Shown here: positions 1 through 11,011 of the stretch, piece after piece | Position numbering within the stretch: the first letter of the stretch is position 1 | How the letters are laid out: the number at the start of each line of letters is the position of its first letter | Assembly: GCA_035236585.1 (NCBI GenBank) | Contig: CP141134.1 | Location: forward strand, 24,296,414 to 24,360,413 | Direction: 5' to 3' | DNA: 64,000 nt | Source: Warburgia ugandensis | Lineage: Eukaryota; Streptophyta; Magnoliopsida; Canellales; Canellaceae | The notes under the pieces: generated by a model | The model's input: the letters and a program-made list of their open reading frames with translations, nothing else | What the model was told of the DNA's origin: nothing | The model's database searches: none | Translations under genes and position numbers: made by a program

Positions 1-7
1 TATTGGC

Positions 8-628
8 ATGGCTCTATATGAGGCACTTTATGGCAGACCTTGTTGGTCACCTTTATGTTGGAGTGATGTAGGAGAAAGGCGCGTTGTGAAATCTGAGTTA
101 GTGGAAGAATGTGCAAAAAAAGTCCAACTCATTCGGAAGAGGTTACTGACAGCTCACAGTCGACAGAAAAGTTATGCAGACAAGAGGCGAAAGGACTTAG
201 AGTTCTCTGAGGGTGAGCATGTATTCTTGAAGGTTTCTCCCATGAAAGGGGTGTTGAGGTTTGGAAATAAAGGGAAGCTTAGCCCTAGGTATATTGGACC
301 TTTCGAGATCTTACACAGAGTTGGAGCTGTGGCATATCAGCTAGCCTTACCACCACAGCTAGCAAATGTGCATGACGTCTTTCACGTGTCTATGCCGAGG
401 AACTACGTGCCAGATCCCTCACACGTATTGGAGCAAATCCCAGGAGAGCTACAGTCTGACATGACATTTGAGGAGAGACCAGTGCGCGTCCTAGATACAA
501 GAGTCAAGGAGTTAAGGAATAAGAGCATTGCCTTGGTCAAAGTCCTTTGGCAGCATCATTCAATACAGGAGGCCACCTGGGAGACTAAGGAGGAGATGCG
601 AAAGATCCATCCAAAGTTATTTACATAG
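8..628 (+). CDS. Chromovirus integrase C-terminus with GPY/F module and chromodomain-like tail (partial)
   Basis: The reading frame enters from the left edge, so the Met at 8 is not a true start. The order of parts is the usual one for a Tekay/Del integrase end: a basic linker (SYADKRRKDLEF), the EGEHVFLKVSP strand, the GPY/F module (RYIGPFEIL, about residues 91-101), the PPQLANVHDVFHVS block, and a terminal chromodomain-like segment (about residues 155-206, VLWQHHSIQEATWE). In this family the integrase inserts element cDNA and the chromodomain steers it to heterochromatin. The stop lies about 50 bp before the 3' LTR, the normal arrangement. The identification is confident, but only this end of pol is visible. 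Confidence 0.9.
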   Translation: MALYEALYGRPCWSPLCWSDVGERRVVKSELVEECAKKVQLIRKRLLTAHSRQKSYADKRRKDLEFSEGEHVFLKVSPMKGVLRFGNKGKLSPRYIGPFEILHRVGAVAYQLALPPQLANVHDVFHVSMPRNYVPDPSHVLEQIPGELQSDMTFEERPVRVLDTRVKELRNKSIALVKVLWQHHSIQEATWETKEEMRKIHPKLFT

Positions 629-1497
629 AGGTATGTAGCTAAATTTCGAGGACGAAATTTTTATGAGGGAAGGATGTAATATCCTTAATTTTAAGGATAA
701 AATAGGAAATTTTTAAATAAATAAAAATAAAAATCTATAGATGTAAATTTTTCCTGAAAACATAAGAATTAGAAAGTGCTCGTCGATACGAGTCCAACGC
801 CACCAAGAACGCGAAAAATGGAGCTCAAACAAGGGAGTTATGAGCCATCGAAGTTGTAAGGGCAAATTGGTCTTTTGACAGAAACGTGTTACACAGGGGT
901 CCAAATTGATAACGGCACCCTTGTCTTCCACACGTCTCTACCAGTCCAGCGAAATCGCCGGAGAGACATGGAAAGAGACGTGTGGGGAAGAGTTTCTCTT
1001 CCCCTAGGACTCTAAACCCTATATCTATGCTCCCCTAGGAGCCAAAACGCTCCACTTTGAGCATTTTCTCTGAGTTTTTACGTAGAACCCTAGCTTGGAA
1101 AGATTTCATTTTTCCGGCGAGTGGAACCCTGGCAACATGAGCAACCTCGGCCAGGTGCAAGGTAAGCCTTAAACTCTATTTTTTTTGTATTTATTAAATA
1201 GGAAAACTAATTAGAAAAGTATGAAATTTTTTTTTTTTAGGAAAAATCGAATTTCTTGGGAACCTGTGTGCACGCTACTGTTGGAGTGTGATTTCACGGA
1301 TCAAACCTCATTCGTTTGGAAATCACACCGTCCAACTAGTGCACAAGAGACCCAAGAGCAAACCCTTTAAATTTGGGAGTGATCCAACGGTGGATTTCTC
1401 TAGAAAATGCAAAAACCAGTACCCAGGGATGATTTTAGGAACTAGGAGAAATCATTTAAAAACCATGGTTTTCGGAAAAATCAATGCAAAATGAGGG

Positions 1498-1505
1498 TAT
1501 AAATA
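1498..1505 (+). promoter_or_regulatory. TATA box of the LTR promoter
   Basis: TATAAATA lies about 820 bp into the LTR, shortly before an ATGGCGCAAAAATC-type start region and the GC-rich block. This is where an LTR promoter at the U3/R border would be expected. The motif is seen directly; promoter function is inferred from position. Confidence 0.5.
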
Positions 1506-1539
1506 GATTCTAGAGAGAATTCTGAAGAAAATGGCGCAA

Positions 1540-1870
1540 AAATCACGCAAAACGGAGCTCTATAGCTCCGTCGGAGGCGACCGGAATCCGGTCGTCTTCT
1601 CCGGCGTCGTCAACGGCGTCGGCGCCTTGGCGCTGACGCCAGGATGCACTCGGGACGACGTCACACGATGTTGTCACCGCGCGCGTGCGGGAAGGAGTCG
1701 GTTGGCGGTCGCGGTGGGGCCGGGACGCGGCGCGTCCTGGCGACTGTGACGTACGCGCGTGTGCGTCACGGTGCCGAAGACGCACGGCGCGCGTCCCGTG
1801 CGGCGTCTGCGTCTTCGTGCATCTTTGTGGCGCCGGTATAAGCCAGTATAAACCGGCGAAAAAGGGCGTC
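1540..1870 (+). other. CpG-rich island inside the LTR
   Basis: About 330 bp of strongly GC- and CpG-rich DNA (repeated cgtcg, gcgcg and ggcgcc words) stands out in an AT-rich LTR, just downstream of the TATA motif. The solo LTR has the same block at about 22330-22690, so it belongs to the family. It is probably transcribed leader sequence. ORFs here on both strands (for example 1531-1749) reflect the lack of AT-rich stop codons rather than a gene. Confidence 0.6.
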
Positions 1871-4181
1871 GCCGGTATAAACCACCTTATGGTGGTCTGG
1901 TAGGCCCCATTTGAGGGTAGTTTTCACAAAAACTTGATTTCTGGGAGCTAGAGAGGTCCAAATCATGATCCAAAAGAGGCGTTGTGACCGTATTGACAAC
2001 GCAGACCTAGTTTTAACTTAAAAACTTAGAAATGACCACTTTTTCTTTAGAAAAATATTAAAATAGTGATGTGACATGTACAGGTGCACTTGAATGTACC
2101 AGTTAAAGGGAGTTATTAGCAAGATAGTGGTCTCACACTGAGATAGGTGACGACAACTAATGTTTTGCCTTGATTTTAAACCATGTTTAAACATAGCATC
2201 ATGTGTGATCGTGTTTTAAATTGCAATTCTTATTTACCGTGTATTTCATGCGACATTGAGTACAGGATGGTTATTCCAAAATGAAATCTTTTACTGAATA
2301 AACTTATTTAAAATACTTTTACAAGCATGATGTTAATTAGTTATGCTTAATTAGAGACTTATTTCTTATTATATGTATAGAAAATGCATAGATTTACATG
2401 GAAATGAGAATAGAGGCTTATTAGCTGGTCCTTTTATAGGCTAACCCCAGGATGAGGGGCATGTCTTGGGGATTGCAAGCTATAAGTGCTCTTGAGTTTT
2501 AGCATATACATATGATTTCTGTGTTTTATATTTGATGACGGGTGCTCTCGCCCGGTGGGCGTCATGCTAGGAGGGATAGGGCCAGCCACCCACCTTCCGA
2601 GATTATGATATGGTGATTTTGTGATATGACAGACACCTGCCTATAGATGGCATTCGGTAGGGGTTTGGTAACATGGATAGTCCACACTACCGGTCTGAGC
2701 CTTTCCATGGGGACAGACGCTAAGTCTCTCGTTATGGTGTCGACGGAGAGCGGCGGTGGTTGATACCCATGGAGGGTTGCCAGTGCAGCATCATGACCCA
2801 TATTCTTATTATATGTGCATGTATGATGAGCATGGTTATGGATGATATGCCTGGGTGTGACGACACTCAGAGGTTGACTATGTGTACTCCTGATCAGGGA
2901 TATTAGCGCGATGTGGTGGGACCCATTACCTTAGGGTGCCCTTATTCTTGTTGTATGCTCCATTTTATTGATTCATGTCATGTTTTAACTCTATGATTGC
3001 ATGTTTTAGCATATGGAATAAATTGGCATTTATTTGAACATGACATTATGATATCACTATTTTCATAAATGTTAGACTTTTCATCACTGTCGTTCATTAT
3101 TTCTTTCATTTATTACATTAATTGTCTATGTACCTACACAAGTGATAGCTTGCTGAGGCATTGCTTTGTTTTGCAATGCCTTAGATCTCGAGCGCGACAC
3201 CAGAAAAGGAAAAGCGGTTGATAAACCTTGAGAGCTGTTAAAGACTAGTTTTCCTTATAGTTTTAGGCAGTAATGTGAGTCATTAGAGGGGATTATCATT
3301 TGAATTTTATTATGGACTGCATACTTTATATTTGGATGTGAATTGGATGTTTGGACATATGTTGGACATTTATATGGGATGTTATGATGGATAGACCCTG
3401 GGCCATATTATTATTGTGTTTTGGACATTTATTTGAATTAAAATAAAGGCGCCTATTTATTTGACGTTGATTTATACGCGGATAATTTATTTATGTTTAA
3501 ATTACATGTACGCCATTTTGAGAAAGGAAAACTAACACCTGGAGTTTTTAAGATAGGTTTAGTAAAATGTTAAATAAATCTTTTCTCATGGGATCCCAAA
3601 TGCTCTCATATAAAGAAAAAAAAGAAGAAGAAATGTCTTAAAAATCCGGGGTGTTACATTGTGTGTCCCTAATTGGATTTAAAACTACATAAACTAATGT
3701 TTTTCATGATGAAACTACCTACACAAGCCAAGCTTGTTGAGATATTGTAAATTGTTTATAATGTCTCAGGTATGCAGAAATAGAACAGGGAAAAAAGGAG
3801 CAGAAAATGGTGATAAAGATCTAAAGAGAAGAGCATGATAGGTATAACAAATAGGTTTGTAATATAGTTATGATTTGATAAACTGATATGATGTTGTAAC
3901 AACCCCAAAATTTCACTATTTCATGATCATGTTATGAGTTTTCAGGAGCTATATCCTTTTATAGAAGTATACTTTGGAACTAATAAAACCATTAGATGGT
4001 GCTTAGAACATGGAATCCAATAAGCCAAAGAATGCTGAAAACAGAGCCCATATGGGCCTTTGAAATCAAGGGCAATATGGTAATTAAAAGAAAGAAAAAA
4101 AAAACAAAGCACACAACTTAACGGGAGGGGGCCAAATTGATATTGGCACCCCCCTCACATTGCAAACCCTACGAAATGTTG

Positions 4182-4183
<2 letters not shown>

Positions 4184-4235
<52 letters not shown>
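4184..4235 (+). repeat. (CT)n microsatellite
   Basis: About 26 uninterrupted CT units near the 5' end of the solo LTR. The sister solo LTR has a shorter tract at 48046-48067. Confidence 0.95.
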
Positions 4236-4240
<5 letters not shown>

Positions 4241-4787
4241 CTACCTCGGCAACCCCAAATGGGATGCAAAAAAACAAAAAAAAAACCCTCTGATCGGATT
4301 ACCCCTTCCATCTCCGTTTATCCCCTCTCTTGCCAGGTAAATCCTCTCCCTACTCCTCCATTTCCCTCTTTCTTCGTTCTTCTCTCTCCAATGCAGCCTA
4401 ATCCAGTTGACCATGCGGATGTCTTATCCATCTTCGATCAACTGGGCTGCCTTTCACCGGCAGCTTATCTTTTCCCCAATGCGGGTCACCATATCTCCAT
4501 CCCTCCTTTGGTTAGCCAGCCGTGGAAACCCGTTTGCCTTTGCTTCTCATGAGTTCGAATCAGATACGTTATAGAATGTCTGTTTGGGATGTGTTTCTTA
4601 GCACAATACAATTTCTAAATTAGCTGGGTATGGATTTCCTAAAGATGGGTTTTGTCCCTTTGGTGAGAGAAACGGGCAGGAATCAATCCTAGTCAATTGA
4701 GCTTGGGGGAGATGTGAATGCAACGGATCACACGGGGTAGACGGTGATGCACTGGAGCATTGTGCAGGGTGGATGCATTTGGAAGGG

Positions 4788-5199
4788 TGTTGCAGAGATA
4801 GTTAGGCTTCTTTGAAGGGAGTGGAGGGGTTTTGGTTGGAGACATTGCACATAGAATCACCGCGGAGGCTTTTGACATCGCGGATACTCTTTATGCTCTT
4901 TTGAATAGTATTATGCCAAATACCCTCCAGTTAGCTGAAATGGCAACTCATGTGTGGATGATCAATCCTATTCTTTCACTTATTTCAGCCTTGGTCATTT
5001 CGTGCATATCTGTTGTCATTGCTTATATGGGTGAAAAACTTTGAATGATATCTAGTAGGTCACATCATAGTGTTGCTAAGCTTTCATCTTACCTAAATGA
5101 GGTCCTCACAAAAATGCTTGTTGGGAAGGCATACAATGAGTTGAAGCGCACGAGGTCGATCGTGAAGAAGAGTGCGATTAAAGCTAGTGGAATCTAGTG
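4788..5199 (+). pseudogene. Captured, broken fragment of ABC transporter B family member 29-like gene
   Basis: Short peptide blocks match my recollection of the transmembrane domain of plant ABCB29 (a plastid half-size ABC transporter): LGFFEGSGGVLVGDIAHR, RITAEAFDIADTLYALLNSI, then SYLNEVL and KAYNELK. The ORF 4832-5044 covers the middle. In the host protein YLNEVL and KAYNELK are well separated, whereas here they are a few codons apart, so part of the transmembrane domain is missing between them; capture from processed RNA or a later deletion could explain this. No nucleotide-binding domain is present. The fragment is broken and not expected to make a transporter. The family call rests on memory of the protein, not a search. 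Confidence 0.65.
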
Positions 5200-7512
5200 A
5201 ACGCGTCACACGAGGTAGGTGGAAATTTAAGACAACATGTCTAAATAATAAGATGCATGTTCTAACATGATCTTATTTCTGACTATATGATTGATATTCG
5301 ATATGCTTTAAATTGAAATAATGTTAATTAAAAGAATTGCATGTTATAATTGATGCTTATGCCTTGTACATCATGTATGTGAATTGTGGAATGATGTTTA
5401 TGGTACATGGGTACCATGTTAGTATTGATGATGTATGAGTCTAGGTTATAGGATACATCCTTGGTGGGTTATCACCAAATAAGTGAGGATGTTATTCTTA
5501 TTATGAAATATATGAACAGGCGAATTGCCTGCTATTATGATTATTTTATATTCGAGCATGGAGGCCTAAGAGTTTTGTTTTAGACAGGCGTAGGCCTGGG
5601 GATGCTATGCTAGGAGAGTTATGAGGGTTTGGCCACCACTCTCCTAACTTTATTATGTTATAGATACCATGCACTATGTGTTGCAAAAAGTCAGATGGGG
5701 CAATCATGGGAAGGCCGCCACTGTGATAGCCATGGTCCTCCCCATGCGGACATGGATATTGTGATTTCCACAGAGGATGGTATAGGTGGATTATTAAGCA
5801 GTTATTTGGGTGCGGTGTACAGATTCTGACTGCATGCATAGTAGTTCTTATATTTGATGCACTATGGTGCATATCCTTGAGGGTTGCCAAAAGACACTAG
5901 AGTGCCCAAAAGACGTTGGTTATGCAGTTGTGAGGGCCAATCAGTTGCGAGGGACCCAAAGAGGACAATATTGTATCCGTTGTGCATTTTGCCCACGGGA
6001 CATGCATATATGATGACATTATAAGATGTTTTATATGATATGACATGATGATATGCCTTATATCGTTTTCCCAGTAATGGTTGGAGGATTGTGGACCCCG
6101 TATAGTGAGGGGCATGAGGATTATATTGATATACCAGTAATGGCTGGATAATTATGAACCTCGCATGATGAGGGGTATGATTTTGAAACCTAGCATAATT
6201 TGGGAATGCAAATTAGGTGACGTTGATTATATTCATAATTTTGTATGTCCTTTAACAATTTTCATATATGTGTAGTATTGTTATATTAATAAGATTGAGG
6301 GAGTAGTTTCATATGTTTTCATATGGGTTAGTGAATGGGTAGAATTGTATGCAGAGTATGGTTTATGGAATTGAAGTATTTATTTGATGATAAATAATAA
6401 GTAAAGATATCTGATTTATCAATGAAATTATTAATAATGATGAAAACATGTAGATATTTGGCTTACAAATTGGTTATTAAGATATGAAACATATTGTAAA
6501 TTCAATTTAACTTAATTGCTATATAAATGAATATTCTAATTACTATTAAATAATTAATGTATCTTAAGATTTAGCATGCTTCTTAAACTCCCCTACCAAG
6601 CATAGCTTGTTGAAATATTGTAAATGTTTTATGTTTACAATATCTCAGATGCAGAAAAACAGGAGAAGATATACACAACAAAAGGAATCCAAGAACCATA
6701 CTTCTGTGCACAGGCATACATTTTATTTAAGGCTTTTGTATTATGTAGTTAGTCATTTGAATTGTGATATTGGACATTTAATATAATGTTATAGGGGTTA
6801 TACAAGTGAACCACTGGATGGGTCCTGTTTTCATACATAAATTTCTATCTTCTAGAAAACTATATATATATATATATATGTATAGTGTGAGCATGAAGGT
6901 GACATCCGGGTTTTTGGAAAAATAAATTTCAAAGAAAAACCTTCCGCTATTTTTGTATTTTAAAATTTGAGGCACGCCATCTTTTGAAATAACTGCAAAA
7001 AAATTTCATGAAAAACTTGGGGTGTCACAGATGTGGACTTAATATGACTTTGCTTTATTTACACTTGATTATGTAAATGAAGTTATGGTGATGTTGCTAT
7101 GACTGGAGTGGTCTTAGGGATGTTAGTTTTAATCCTAGCCTTTTTGCACTATAAAATGTTTCTTTTTATTTAAATATAAATAGACAGGGGTGTAGATGTA
7201 TTTTGGAGGGAGACGAAGTCTCGTTTATTTATTTTACATATATATTGTATTTATCAGGTTCGCATTGCATGTGTTAAATGCACGGGGTCCAAAATACAAG
7301 GAGACTTTGCCAAATTTTTTGTATGAATGTGATATTCATTCCTCTGAAAGTCCTTGTATTTTTTAAAAGAAAAAATGACACTTGGGATTTTTAAGGTCTT
7401 CTCATGAAGCTTGTTTTTTCTCTATTTGGTTTCTAAATAGTTTTTCAAACTTAGGACCCCACAATTGTAAAAGATTTTATGAAAAAGTGTTGTAAAAACC
7501 CAGGATGTCACA

Positions 7513-9092
7513 CTACGCTAATGGAAATAAAGGCAGCATAAATAGGAGAAAAGAGAACCTCTATCAAAGAGTACATTCTATTTGGTAAATACGTGGTTGG
7601 CACATTAGGATTGATCCAAGCTTACATATTGACAAAATGTACATAAGAAAAGATGAACATGCCAACACCAACCCAAAATATCATATCTATAAGAAAAGGT
7701 ATTGCTAAGAACCAATAGAGTGTTCATCATGGTCACTATCAAACCATAATGATGAAGGACTTCCCCAAAGAAATTTTACCAAGCTTGGATTCTCCACCAT
7801 AGGCTCAAGCAGCATGACAACCAAAGCAGTTTACATCTCCATGACAAATGCACACAAGAGTGGATGATGGAGGGTAGTTTGAAGCCCCACAACATCTACT
7901 TAACAAAGGAAGGCCACCAAAGCAGTTCATAACTTCACACAAATCTCACATTAAAGTGCAACTTAAACTGTTTGCAACTCATTAGAAATTGCACGTTGAA
8001 GGGAAATGGGGGCTCCATACAATAACAGTGGCCCCATTTGAAGTACTTAAGAAAAAAAAAAAGGAATGGGAAAATGGGGTTAATTGTGGTGAATCAGAAT
8101 CCTGGATCCTTCATCCATTCCCCTTTCAAAGAACAGACAACTTATCATGTTTGTCCTTAGGGCAGCTGTTGACTGCCTAAATATTTGGGAAAAAGTAAAG
8201 GCCTTACATAAAAAACTTCACAGTAAAAGGACAACTAAAATAGTTCATAGCTTCACAGAAGTTGCATAGTGAAGGACAACCAAAGTAATTTGTATTGCCA
8301 CAACAGTTGCACGATGAAGGGTGCCAGGGCTATTAGGAGCTAAGAGTAATAGTTCTTAGCATTTGCTTAACAAAGGAAGCCATGTAAAGCAGTTCACAAC
8401 TCCACACAAAATGCATGTTGAAGCATAACCAAAACAGTTTGTAGCTAAACAGAAATTACTCTTTGGAGGGCAAGCAAAATAGTTTGTAGGTACACAAAAA
8501 ATGTTCTGTAAAGGGCAATCAAAACATTTCGTAGCTCCATAGAAGTAGCATAGTGATGGGTAACTGAAGCTGTTTGCTACTTCACAAAATGGCATAGTGA
8601 AGCAAAGCCTACGCTATTGGGAAATCTAGAGTAACAGTTCATTAATGGAGGGCAACCAATGTAATTCTCGGATCCACTAGCAGGGGAGTCAAATGAGTGA
8701 GAACACATGTTCTGTTGATGACCATAACTACGTTCTCTTAGAATTACATGGGCCTTTCTTTTGCCTAAAAGAAAAAGTAATGGAGGAATAGTGACTACCA
8801 TTGTCTAAATATTGGTGTGCCAACAAAGCTTGTAAGTTAAAGCAAGGTGTTAAAGGTTCTCAACTTGGCATTTATAATCGAGCAGTCCCAAGTATTAAAC
8901 ATAGTACTATTGATTGTAGCTTTTTGTTTCCTTTTCCTAGAACTTTCTTTTTGCATGAGAAACATTGTGATGAGATATGGGTGATTTTTGTACCCCCGAC
9001 CCATTAGCTAATAGTTTACAAACTATCTAACATGCAGCAGCTTAATGCATGAGTTGGGCTAGACCCCCAAGCTCTCTCTCTCTCTCTCTCTC
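7513..9092 (-). repeat. Array unit 1 (long type)
   Basis: The unit starts abruptly at the edge of the older LTR and ends at a CT tract (9072-9092). It is a long-type unit: the cysteine-rich block occurs twice (about 7828-8330 and 8370-8690), joined by AGAGTAATAGTTCTTAGCA followed by TTTGCTTAACAAAGG. A roughly 200-bp segment (about 8000-8215) replaces about 22 bp of the short units. The minus ORF 8356-8595 (79 codons) is the cleanest cysteine-rich reading frame in this unit. Confidence 0.8.
8356..8595 (-). CDS. Hypothetical cysteine-rich 15-residue-repeat ORF, unit 1
   Basis: 79 codons with cysteines recurring about every 15 residues (CYFYGATKCFDCP, CVPTNYFACPP, CGVVNCF). This is a fragment of the repeat block rather than a complete gene; its Met is internal and its end is a chance stop. 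Such a cysteine density would suit a metal-binding or disulfide-rich protein if translated. The period equals exactly 15 codons of the DNA repeat, so the pattern may be no more than a translated minisatellite. Confidence 0.25.
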   Translation of the reverse strand: MPFCEVANSFSYPSLCYFYGATKCFDCPLQNIFCVPTNYFACPPKSNFCLATNCFGYASTCILCGVVNCFTWLPLLSKC

Positions 9093-10881
9093 GATCAACC
9101 GATTGAGGAATTATATACTGCAATCAACCATTGCCAAGGAAAACATGAACCCAAGAAGAAATGTGTAGGATGGCCGGTATAACGCAAGTGGACAAGCAAA
9201 GACATCTAGAACGGTGTCGAGTCAGTCAAAATGAATACCACTCAGAGCGAACATGATGAAATTGTATAAAATTGCAATTCTGGCAAAAGCTAATGATACG
9301 TACATGATGGTATAGAAATGGTGTGTTTCGGTTTAAAGGTAAAGAGACACTGCACTGATGGAAAGAAAGGCAGGATAAATAGGAGGAAAGAGAATTTCTA
9401 TCAAAGAGTACATTCTGTTTGGGAAATACGTGGTCGGCACATTACGATTGATCCAAGCCTACGTATTAACAAAATGTACATAAGAAAAGATGAACATTCC
9501 AACACCCACCCAAAATATCGTATCTGTAAGAGAAGGCATTGCCTAAGAACCGATAGGGTGTTCATCATGGTCACAATCAAACCAAAAATGACGGACTTCC
9601 ACAAAGAAATTTTACCAAGCTTGGATTCAAGCAGCATGGCAACCAAAGTAGTTTACATCTCCATGGAAAATGCACACATGAGTGGATGATGGAGGTAGTT
9701 TGCAACCCCACAACATCTACTTAACAAAGGAAGGCTACCAAAGTAGTTCACAACTTCACGCAAATTGCACATTGAAGGGCAACTGAAATAGCTTCCAACT
9801 CAACAGAAATTGCATGTTGGAGGGCAAATGGGGATCTATACGGTAATAGTCGCCCTTTTGAAGTACTTTAGAAATAAAAAGTACGAAAAATGGGTTTTCA
9901 AACGGTGAATCAGAACCCTGGATCCCTCATCCATTCCCCTTTCAGAAACAGATAACGTATCTTGTTTGTCCTTAGGGGTAGCGGTTGACTGCCTAAATAT
10001 TTGGATAAAAAACAAAGGCCTTACATAAAAAATTGCACGGTAAAAAGGCAACTAAAATAGTTAACAGCTTCACAAAAGTTGCATAGTGGAGGTCAACCAA
10101 AGCAGTTTGTAACTCCACAGTAGTTGCTCGATGAAGGGCTGACAGGCTCATTGTGAGCTTAAGAGTAATAGTTCTTAGCATCTGCTTAGCAAAGAAATGC
10201 AGGTCGACACAAAATGAACGTTGAAGCATAACCAAACAGTTCGTAGCTTAAACAGAAATTACACTTTCGAGGGCAAGTAAAACATTTTGTATCTCCACAA
10301 AAAATGTGTTGTTAAGGGAAATCAAAACATTTCACAGCTCCACAGGAGTAGCATAGTGACGGGCAACTAAAGATGTTTGCAACTCCACAAAATTGCACGG
10401 TGAAGGGAAGCCAAGGCTACTGTGAGCTCCAAAGTAATAGTTCACTAATGGAGGGCAACCAGTGTAATTCTCAGATCTACTAGAAGGGGAGTCCATTAAA
10501 CAAATGAGAACACATGTTCTGTTGATGACCATAACTCCGTTCTCTTAGAATGATGCAGGCCTTTCCTTTGCCTAAAAGAAAAAGTAATGGAGGAATCGTG
10601 ACTACCATTGTCTTAATATTGGTATGCCAAGAAAGCTTTGGTATGCCAAGAAAGCTTATAAGTTAAAGCAAGGTGTTAAAGTTCCTCAACTTGGCATTTG
10701 TAATCGAGCAGCCCTGAGTACTAAACCTAGTACTATGGATTGTATTTTTTAGTTATCCTTTTCCTCGAACTTTTCTTTTACATGAGAAACATTGTGCTGA
10801 CATATGGGTGGTTTTCGTCCCCCCGACCCATTACCTAATAGATTACAAACTATCTAAAATACAGCAGCTTAATTCGCGAGT
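9093..10881 (-). repeat. Array unit 2 (long type)
   Basis: A long-type unit with two cysteine-rich blocks (about 9627-10150 and 10190-10497) and the same extra segment (about 9825-10035) as units 1 and 5. The CT tract expected near 10870 is missing, and the next unit follows directly. 10638-10662 contains a short local duplication (TATGCCAAGAAAGCTT twice). A plus-strand ORF of 123 codons (9318-9689) covers the part antisense to the non-cysteine segment. Confidence 0.8.
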
Positions 10882-11011
10882 TAAGGAAAACATGAATCTA
10901 AGAAGAAATGTCAAGGATGGCCAGAATAACTCAAGTGGAAAAGCAAAGACATCTACAAGCGAGGGTATAGCCCGCATATTGACAACGTGTACATAAGAAA
11001 AGATGAACATA

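Larger units (their letters stand above)
1..3658 (+). mobile_element. Ty3/gypsy chromovirus (Tekay/Del-like), 3' part only
   Basis: This is the 3' end of a plus-strand LTR retrotransposon whose 5' LTR, gag and most of pol lie left of the window. It comprises the integrase C-terminus (8-628), a purine-rich stretch just before the LTR (about 664-674), and a 2984-bp 3' LTR (675-3658) running TGTAATATCC to GGTGTTACA. The 3' flank TTGTG would be its target duplication, but the left partner is outside the window. A near-identical solo LTR at 21469-24474 fixes both LTR ends. It is inserted in an older LTR that resumes at 3659. The visible part looks fairly intact, so it is probably a relatively young copy. 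Confidence 0.9.
675..3658 (+). repeat. 3' LTR of the chromovirus
   Basis: 2984 bp bounded by TG...CA. It aligns along its whole length with the solo LTR at 21469-24474, which fixes both ends. Inside are a TATA motif (1498), a GC/CpG-rich block directly downstream (about 1540-1870), and AT-rich sequence in the 3' two thirds. Short ORFs here on both strands are not conserved protein genes. Confidence 0.92.
3895..7029 (+). mobile_element. Solo LTR carrying an ABCB29-like gene fragment, target duplication GATGT
   Basis: 3135 bp from TGTAACAACCCC to GGGGTGTCACA, flanked by GATGT at 3890-3894 and 7030-7034. There is no internal region, so this is a solo LTR. It aligns with the solo LTR at 47778-51380 along most of its length. 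Contents in order: a (CT)n tract, a broken piece of a plastid ABC transporter gene (about 4788-5199), AT-rich sequence and an AT microsatellite near the 3' end. The end motifs point to a Ty3/gypsy chromovirus relative. Confidence 0.9.
3659..7512 (+). mobile_element. Older LTR, 3' portion, split by a younger solo LTR
   Basis: 3659-3894 and 7030-7512 join across the solo LTR as one sequence ending AACCCAGGATGTCACA, a typical end for this LTR superfamily. The left piece contains a GTTGAGATATTGTAAATTG stretch also found in the neighbouring solo LTR (about 6610), so the two families are related. The 5' side is cut by the chromovirus and lies outside the window. Array sequence resumes exactly at 7513 (CTACGCTAATGG), so this element was inserted in the tandem array, which probably continues to the left. 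Confidence 0.65.

Noticed and set aside
1531-1999. Overlapping GC-rich ORFs on both strands
   Set aside because: They are consequences of the CpG-rich block of the LTR; the matching block in the solo LTR does not preserve one frame.
2562-2801. A minus ORF repeated at 23374-23613 as a possible conserved gene
   Set aside because: The two are the same position in two copies of one LTR; similarity follows from LTR homology and no domain is recognisable.
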